In this document: piece by piece, positions 59,077 to 64,000 of the stretch | Layout of the letters: every line of letters begins with the position of its first letter | Numbering within the stretch: position 1 is the stretch's first letter | Assembly: GCA_963728925.1 (NCBI GenBank) | Contig: CAVSMB010000022.1 | Coordinates: 1 to 64,000, forward strand | DNA length: 64,000 nt | Direction of reading: 5' to 3' | Source: JBBPZA01 sp963728925 | GTDB taxonomy: Bacteria; Actinomycetota; Thermoleophilia; Solirubrobacterales; Solirubrobacteraceae | Notes under the pieces: generated by a model | Databases searched by the model: none | Seen by the model: the letters and a program-made list of their open reading frames with translations, nothing else | Told to the model about the DNA's origin: nothing | Made by a program: the position numbers and the translations under genes

Positions 59077-59082
59077 TATCGT
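59077..59082 (+). promoter_or_regulatory. candidate -10 element (TATCGT) of argF
   Basis: TATCGT lies seven bases before GTG 59090 and supports that start for argF. Confidence 0.4.
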
Positions 59083-59089
59083 GCCCGCG

Positions 59090-59968
59090 GTGACCCGTCA
59101 CCTGCTCACCGGGACCGAGCTCTCGGGCGACGAGATCGCCGCGCTGGTCGAGCGCGCGCTCGAGCTGAAGGCCGCACCGCGGAGCTCCAGCGTGCTCGAG
59201 GGGCGGACGGTCGCGCTGATCTTCGAGAAGCCCTCGACGCGGACGCGGGTGTCCTTCGAGGCCGGCGTCGTCGAGCTCGGGGGCCATCCGATGGTCCTGC
59301 GCACCGACGACCTCCAGCTCACGCGCGGCGAGTCGCTGCGCGACACCGCGCTCGTGCTCTCACGCCACGTCAGCGCGATCGGCGTGCGGACCGGCCCGGA
59401 CGCGATGCTCTCCGAGCTCGCCTCCCACGCCACCGTCCCGGTGGTCAACATGCTCACGGCCGGTCATCACCCGTGCCAGGCGCTGGCCGACCTCGTGACC
59501 CTGCGCGAGGCGTTCGGGCGCCTCGCCGGCCTGCGCCTCGCCTACGTCGGCGACGGCAACAACGTCGCTCGCTCGCTCGTGCTGCTCGGCGCGCGAGCCG
59601 GCGTCGAGGTGGTGGTGGCCTCGCCGCCGGGCTACGGGCTCGAGCCGGTGGCCGGCGCAGTGCTCGTAGCCGATCCGGCCGAGGCGGTGGCGGGCGCCGA
59701 CGCCGTCTACACCGACGTCTGGGTGAGCATGGGCGACGAGCAGGGCGCGAAGGCGCGCCGCGCCGCGCTCGCGCCCTACCGCATCGACGATGCGCTCCTC
59801 GACTGCGCCGCGCCGGGAGCAATCGCCCTGCACTGCCTGCCCGCCCACCCCTGGGAGGAGATCACCGCTGAGGTCCTCTACGGCGCGCGCCAGCGGATCT
59901 GGGACCAGGCCGAGAACCGCCGCCACGCCCAGAAGGCGCTGCTCGAGCTGCTCGTCGGCGCGGGCTAG
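59090..59968 (+). CDS. argF: ornithine carbamoyltransferase
   Basis: A 292-residue enzyme with the carbamoyl-phosphate motif STRTR at 49-53, GHHPCQALADL, DVWVSMGDE and the ornithine-side HCLPAHPWEEI. The acceptor choice is ornithine by the HCLP motif. GTG 59090 is supported by the TATCGT seven bases upstream; GTG 59081 is also possible. It stands alone without other arg genes in the window. Confidence 0.93.
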   Translation: MTRHLLTGTELSGDEIAALVERALELKAAPRSSSVLEGRTVALIFEKPSTRTRVSFEAGVVELGGHPMVLRTDDLQLTRGESLRDTALVLSRHVSAIGVRTGPDAMLSELASHATVPVVNMLTAGHHPCQALADLVTLREAFGRLAGLRLAYVGDGNNVARSLVLLGARAGVEVVVASPPGYGLEPVAGAVLVADPAEAVAGADAVYTDVWVSMGDEQGAKARRAALAPYRIDDALLDCAAPGAIALHCLPAHPWEEITAEVLYGARQRIWDQAENRRHAQKALLELLVGAG

Positions 59969-59977
59969 GCGGCGGGC

Positions 59978-61411
59978 TCAGGTCCCGATCGGCGTCTGGG
60001 CGCCGAAGCCGACGAAGCGGCTCTCGCTCGGGCTGAAGGCGCGCGAGCCCAGGAAGCGAGCGCGGGCGCGCCAGCGGCCGACCGCCGGCACCCCGAAGCG
60101 GATCGCCGCGCGGCCGCCGGAGGCCCGCACCTCGTAGCGGGCGTAGAACTGCCAGCCCTCGAGCGGGTCGAAGCGCTCGACGCCTATGAGCGTCTTGCCG
60201 CTCGCCCCGCCCGAGATGGCCGCGGCGAGCGTGACGAGGCCGCCGGGGCGCACGGCGCGCGGGTCCACCCGGAGGCGGGTCGAGGTGATCCCACGCGTGA
60301 TGCGGCTGAGGCGGTAGGACCCCTTGCTCGTTCCCTGCGCGCGGACCGCGGCGAAGTAGCGGCCCCGGCGGAGAGGTGAGCGCAGCTGCACGTCGCCGTC
60401 CTGCCCGCACGCGCACCCCAGGCGCCGCCCCGTGTCGGAGAGCAGCTGCAGGTCGAAGGACCCCGTGGTGCGCAGGTCGAGCACGAGGTCGCTCCGGCGC
60501 CGGATGTCGAAGCGGTAGAGGTCGAGCACGTCGATCCCGCCGCCCTCGAGCGAGCCGCGCGTCGGTGAAAAGTTGAGGAGCGGCCTCCCGGGCGCGGTGT
60601 CGTCGCTCGTCGCGGGGGCGACGGTCAGGCGATAGGGGGTCGTTCCCCGCTTCGTCGCGAGCACGCGGATGACGTAGCGCCCGCCGCCGCCCTCGTCGGG
60701 GTTCGGCGTGAAGAGGCCGTAGCCGCCGCAGGCCGCGACGCGGACCGGATCCTCGTCGTCGAACGATCGCGCTCCCGGCGCGTAGATCTCGCCTCTTACG
60801 CAGTCCGAGCCCGCGATGTTCACGCGGTAGCTCGTCCCGGCTCGCAGCCTGACGTTCCACGCGTCGGAGGGGTTCAGCGTGCGGTTGACGCTGTCGCGGG
60901 CGCCGGCGGGCGCGAGCGCGCGGCCCGGCGGCGTCGCCGGGGGCTGGACGGCGGACGTCGTCAGGCGGAACGTCCCCGGCTCCGAGCCCGCGCGGCGGAC
61001 GACGCGGATCAGGTAAGCCTGGCCGCGCTGCGCCTGGAAGGCGATCGACGCGGCCCCGTCGTCGTTCGTGGCCTCGCAGTCCAGCGGGTCGAGCTGCGAG
61101 CGCCGCTGCCGGAAGACGTCGACGATCGCGTCGAGGTCGCCGTCCGCCGCCAGGTCGACCACCACCCGGCGCGCCCGGTCGGCGCGGTAGCGGTACCAGA
61201 CCGACCCGGCCGAGCTTCCGCAGGTGGCCGGGTCCGAGCGCTCGACGGTCGCCTCGACGACGGTGCCGTTCGCGGTCGCGGGGACCGTGATGGCCTCGGC
61301 CTGCGAACGGTCGTCGTTGGCTGGTGCCGCCGCCTGCGCGACCGGTGCCAGGAGCGCGAGCAGCGCCGCGGCCAAGCCTGACGACCAGCTGAGAGTCGCC
61401 CTCCGTCCCAT
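59978..61411 (-). CDS. large secreted protein with PPC-like beta repeats
   Basis: A 477-residue protein with a signal peptide (residues 1-28). Three successive beta-sandwich-like blocks follow, each resembling bacterial pre-peptidase C-terminal domains (for example SVWYRYRADRARRVVVDLAADGD, AWNVRLRAGTSYRVNIAGSD, LYRFDIRRRSDLVLDLRTTGS). A C-terminal Ig-like block (RGITSTRLRVDPRAVRPGGLVTL) ends it. Several Cys pairs suggest disulfides. No catalytic domain is present; a surface or adhesive role is likely. TAGGGT lies six bases before the start. Confidence 0.7.
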   Translation of the reverse strand: MGRRATLSWSSGLAAALLALLAPVAQAAAPANDDRSQAEAITVPATANGTVVEATVERSDPATCGSSAGSVWYRYRADRARRVVVDLAADGDLDAIVDVFRQRRSQLDPLDCEATNDDGAASIAFQAQRGQAYLIRVVRRAGSEPGTFRLTTSAVQPPATPPGRALAPAGARDSVNRTLNPSDAWNVRLRAGTSYRVNIAGSDCVRGEIYAPGARSFDDEDPVRVAACGGYGLFTPNPDEGGGGRYVIRVLATKRGTTPYRLTVAPATSDDTAPGRPLLNFSPTRGSLEGGGIDVLDLYRFDIRRRSDLVLDLRTTGSFDLQLLSDTGRRLGCACGQDGDVQLRSPLRRGRYFAAVRAQGTSKGSYRLSRITRGITSTRLRVDPRAVRPGGLVTLAAAISGGASGKTLIGVERFDPLEGWQFYARYEVRASGGRAAIRFGVPAVGRWRARARFLGSRAFSPSESRFVGFGAQTPIGT

Positions 61412-61417
61412 GGTGCG

Positions 61418-61423
61418 ACCCTA
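61418..61423 (-). promoter_or_regulatory. candidate -10 element (TAGGGT), leaderless
   Basis: TAGGGT lies six bases before ATG 61411 on the minus strand. Confidence 0.4.
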
Positions 61424-61494
61424 CACCGGTCGGCCTTCCCCATGGGGAAACGTGCGATAGCCTCGGTCGCGTTCGTCAGAGGGAGGGTGGGTCG

Positions 61495-62172
61495 ATGCCG
61501 CAAGCGAAGCAAGGCGTGTCCGGGTCGGGCTCAGGCGGATCTCGAAAGGCCGGCGGGGCCAAGCGAGGCGGCGCGGCTCGCTCCTCCGGAGGCGGTCGTA
61601 CCGCCTCGTCCGGGCGCTCGCGGCAGGCCGGCGCGGCGGCGAAGGCGACGCCACCGCCCGCCGAGGAGACCAACGAGCTGCGGGCCAACCTCAACTCGTT
61701 CACCGACTTCGTCCTGCGCGGCATGGAAGGGCCGCTCCACCTCGTGATGCTCACCAACGAGCGGATCCAGGAGGTCATGGACGACGCCGTCGAGCGCGGG
61801 CGCATGACGCGCGACGACGGCGAGGCGCTCGTCCAGGACTTGGTGCGACGCGGGCGCCAGCAGACCGCCGACGTGCTGGCCGACTTCGAGCAGCTCGTCG
61901 AGCGAGCGCAGGACCAGTTCGGGAGCGCCGCGACCGCGGCGCGCCGGAGCCAGCCGGCCGACCGCGTCCTGCGCGAGGTCGACCGGGCGCGCCGCAGCGC
62001 GGGCATCGGCCAGGCCTTCCCGATCCTCGCCTACGACGAGCTCACAGCGGCAAAGGTCGTCGACCGGCTCGAGGACCTGGATCCCGCCGAGCTGCGCAAG
62101 GTGCGCGACTACGAGCGCCGGCACGGCAACCGCAAGTCGGTGCTGCAGGCGATCGAGTCGAAGCTCGGCTGA
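61495..62172 (+). CDS. helical protein with basic N-terminal tail (phasin-like)
   Basis: A 225-residue protein. ATG 61495 has a GGGAGGG site ten bases upstream. The first 58 residues are a basic low-complexity tail rich in Gly, Ser, Ala, Arg and Lys. A long amphipathic helical region (about 60-140, LRGMEGPLHLVMLTNERIQEVMDDAVERGRM...) resembles phasins or PHA granule-associated proteins. The C-terminal 50 residues (ILAYDELTAAKVVDRLEDLDPAELRKVRDYERRHGNRKSVLQAI) form a separate helical module. Function is inferred only loosely. Confidence 0.68.
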   Translation: MPQAKQGVSGSGSGGSRKAGGAKRGGAARSSGGGRTASSGRSRQAGAAAKATPPPAEETNELRANLNSFTDFVLRGMEGPLHLVMLTNERIQEVMDDAVERGRMTRDDGEALVQDLVRRGRQQTADVLADFEQLVERAQDQFGSAATAARRSQPADRVLREVDRARRSAGIGQAFPILAYDELTAAKVVDRLEDLDPAELRKVRDYERRHGNRKSVLQAIESKLG

Positions 62173-62188
62173 CCGCGCCCCCGACGCC

Positions 62189-63211
62189 TCAGCCGCCGGA
62201 CCGCTCGGAGTCGAGCTGGCCCATCTGCGCCTCGGGATAGCGGGTGCCGGCCGCGGCGTCGGGGGGCAACAGGCGGTCCAGGGACTCGAAGTCGTCGGCG
62301 CTCAGCTCGACGTCGAGGGCGCCCAGCGCCTCCTCCAGCCGGTCCCTGCGCCGTGCGCCGATGAGCGGCACGACGTCCTCGCCACGTGACAGGACCCAGG
62401 CGACGGCGACCTGCGCCACGCTTGCCCCCTTGCTCTCGGCGATCTCCCGCAGGCCGTCGACGAGGGACAGGTTGTGATCGAGGTTGTCGCCCTGGAAGCG
62501 CGGGCTGAAGGAACGGAAGTCGCCCGGGCTCGCCTCGCGGTCGGCCGACCACCGCCCGCTCAACAGCCCGCGCGAGAGGACGCCGTAGGCGGTGACGCCG
62601 ATGCCCAGCTCGCGGCAGGCCGGCAGGATCTCCGCCTCGATGCCGCGCGAGAGCAGCGAGTACTCGATCTGAAGGTCGGCGATCGGATGCACGCTCGCGG
62701 CGCGACGGATCGTCTCCGCCCCCACCTCCGAGAGCCCGATGTGCCGGACGTGGCCGGCCTCGACGAGCTCGGCGATGGCGCCGATCGTCTCCTCGATCGG
62801 CACCTCAGGATCCAGGCGTGCGGGCCGGTAGACGTCGACGTGGTCGGTTTCCAGGCGGCGCAGGGTGTAGGCGAGGAAGTTCTTGACGGCGGCAGGCCGC
62901 GCGTCGTACCCGGCCCACTCGTGACCGGGCCCCCGCAGCGCACCGAACTTCACGCTGATCGCCACCCGATCACGGTCGCCGCCGCCGCCGCCGCCGCCGC
63001 GGCGCAGCGCCTCGCCGATGAGCAGCTCGTTGTCGCCCATCCCGTAGAAGTCGCCCGTGTCGAGCAGGGTGACGCCGGCGTCCACCGCGGCGTGGATGGT
63101 CGCGATGCTCTCCGCCCGATCGGCGGGGCCGTAGAAGTCGGACATGCCCATGCAGCCCAGCCCGAGGGCGTAGACCTCCGGGCCGGTGGTTCCGAGTGAG
63201 CGGGTCAGCAC
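62189..63211 (-). CDS. aldo/keto reductase
   Basis: A 340-residue TIM-barrel NADPH oxidoreductase: LGLGCMGMSDFYG, DTGDFYGMGDNELLIGEAL with the catalytic Asp and Tyr, Lys in ISVKFGALRG, and the YRPARLDPEVPIEETI segment where the catalytic His of many relatives is replaced, as in AKR13-type enzymes. GVTAYGVLSRGLLSG and ALGALDVELSADD complete the family. A run of seven Gly codons (about 62983-63002) lies in a loop. Start GTG 63211. Confidence 0.9.
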   Translation of the reverse strand: MLTRSLGTTGPEVYALGLGCMGMSDFYGPADRAESIATIHAAVDAGVTLLDTGDFYGMGDNELLIGEALRRGGGGGGGDRDRVAISVKFGALRGPGHEWAGYDARPAAVKNFLAYTLRRLETDHVDVYRPARLDPEVPIEETIGAIAELVEAGHVRHIGLSEVGAETIRRAASVHPIADLQIEYSLLSRGIEAEILPACRELGIGVTAYGVLSRGLLSGRWSADREASPGDFRSFSPRFQGDNLDHNLSLVDGLREIAESKGASVAQVAVAWVLSRGEDVVPLIGARRRDRLEEALGALDVELSADDFESLDRLLPPDAAAGTRYPEAQMGQLDSERSGG

Positions 63212-63345
63212 GAGATGGTTCCAATCGGTCGATCAGGTGGCACCAGGGGAAGCTGCCCACGAATCTCCATTGCAGCTTCCGGGCGAGCTAAGGTTGGCGC
63301 ATTGGGTCGTGGCGATCGTCACGACCTCGAGTGAAGGTAGAGAGG

Positions 63346-64000
63346 ATGCCCAGGCCCCTCGTCGCGCTCCTGAAGGGCTCCGGAGTTGCCGTCGCGTCCG
63401 TCGCGTTGAGCGTGCCCGTCGTCGCCGTGGCGCAGACACCGACGCGCGACTCCGTCGTCGCGATCGGGAGCACCGCGCAGTTCTCCAGCTTCGATCTCCG
63501 ATGGTCGAGCGGCCCGTTCGGTGAGAACGCGACGGGCATGAGCACGGTTGTCTTCCAGGCATCACCTACCGCGCGGGGCCTCCGCCGACGCCTGGAGCCG
63601 GCTGCCTCCGGGTTCGTGGCGACACGGCGACCGTCGCGGGACCGACGAGCGGCTCCATCGCCAACCAGTACGGCAAGGTGACCATGGTGGACAACGGCCC
63701 GAGCGGCGACACCTTCGCGGCCGAAGTGTCGGTGGTGCCGTTGGACTGCTCGACGCCGACCATCACGTTGCGTGCACCGCTGCTCACCGGCGACGTCGTC
63801 GTCGTCGACGCCCTGCCGACGGCGCGACCGCTTCGCGCGTCGCTCGCGGTGGTGCCGCGCCTCCCCCGCTGCGGCTCGTCCGCTGTCACCGTGACGCTGA
63901 AGGTGACTGCCCGCCTGAGGCTCGTGCGGGTCAGGCTCTCGCTCGACGGCCGCACCGTGGCCCGGGGCAAGCGCCGGCGCTACAAGGTGCGCCTGCCGCT
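63346..64000 (+). pseudogene. secreted protein, frameshifted and cut by the window end
   Basis: ATG 63346 has AAGG and AGAGG upstream. A signal peptide (to about AVAQ) is followed by STAQFSSFDLRWSSGPFGENATG, then the frame is lost near 63560. The next frame continues ITYRAGPPPTPGAGCLRVRG, TVAGPTSGSIANQYGKVTMVDNGPSGDTF and a Ser/Thr/Val-rich, Arg-containing beta region to the end of the window. One missing base after CAGG would restore it. SGPFGEN...G and CL(R)V...A recall a family of exported proteins with unknown function. Sequencing error is possible. Confidence 0.6.

Noticed and set aside
1..64000. CRISPR array, prophage or complete insertion sequence.
   Set aside because: No regularly spaced repeats, no phage structural genes and no intact transposase were found.

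Overview
This is a GC-rich (about 73%) chromosomal window with short intergenic gaps, many GTG and TTG starts, frequent ATGA/GTGA stop-start overlaps and few visible rRNA-type or phage genes. Together with an FHA-winged-helix regulator, class F sortase, excalibur protein, heteromeric acyl-CoA dehydrogenases and plastid-like PDH subunits, this suggests an actinobacterium of the Thermoleophilia/Solirubrobacterales type. That placement is inference from protein character, not from a marker gene.

Layout. 1-3.8 kb: end of an MMPL transporter, a methyltransferase, a rhodanese, and an OmpR-type two-component system whose kinase gene carries a frameshift. 3.9-7.1 kb: a reactive-sulfur module (ArsR-type regulator, rhodanese-metallo-beta-lactamase fusion, second rhodanese, TauE/SafE exporter, two very small membrane proteins) with AT-rich promoters sharing an 8-base motif. 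7.1-8.7 kb: a small accessory patch beside a tRNA-Ala (decayed integrase, shortened DUF4238 protein, an HGTR-motif protein). 8.8-19.8 kb: an acidic disordered protein, PhzF, a structured intergenic region before a serine-hydrolase-fold protein that lacks its catalytic serine, a second tRNA-Ala, a large secreted protein, an FHA-winged-helix regulator divergent from a Ser/Thr kinase and NagA, and the remnant of a histone-deacetylase-family gene. 19.8-22.9 kb: paired acyl-CoA dehydrogenases with a palindromic operator, and YceH. 22.9-32.8 kb: carotenoid locus (GT2 glycosyltransferase, PlsY-like acyltransferase, DMT transporter, CrtA-like monooxygenase; opposing them an overlapping operon fni-crtI-crtB-cruF-crtI2-lipoprotein hydrolase). 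33-41 kb: cell-envelope genes (D,D-carboxypeptidase, rhomboid, membrane proteins, polymer-forming protein, sortase F plus excalibur protein), with lipA and a HAD hydrolase. 41-54.5 kb: lipoate and 2-oxoacid dehydrogenase region (lipB, a branched-chain-type E2/E1beta/E1alpha set, a PDH-type E2/E1beta/E1alpha set, lpdA), interrupted by an SRPBCC protein and a GGDEF/HD-GYP protein. 54.5-58.6 kb: thiamin genes, with thiE facing a TPP riboswitch that precedes thiO-thiS-thiG. 58.6-64 kb: a cupredoxin lipoprotein, argF, a secreted repeat protein, a helical protein, an aldo/keto reductase and a truncated, frameshifted secreted protein.

How the parts fit. lipA and lipB make the lipoyl cofactor used by both E2 proteins, and lpdA reoxidises it. 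ThDP made through the thi genes serves both E1 proteins. The carotenoid genes can be ordered into isoprenoid isomerisation, phytoene synthesis, desaturation, hydration and terminal modification. Many genes have a TANNNT hexamer 4-9 bases before the start codon and no Shine-Dalgarno sequence, which points to widespread leaderless transcription. At least three genes look frameshifted (near 2.4, 11.9 and 63.56 kb); sequencing error and true decay cannot be told apart from one sequence. No gene-free stretch exceeds 300 bases apart from positions described in the feature list.
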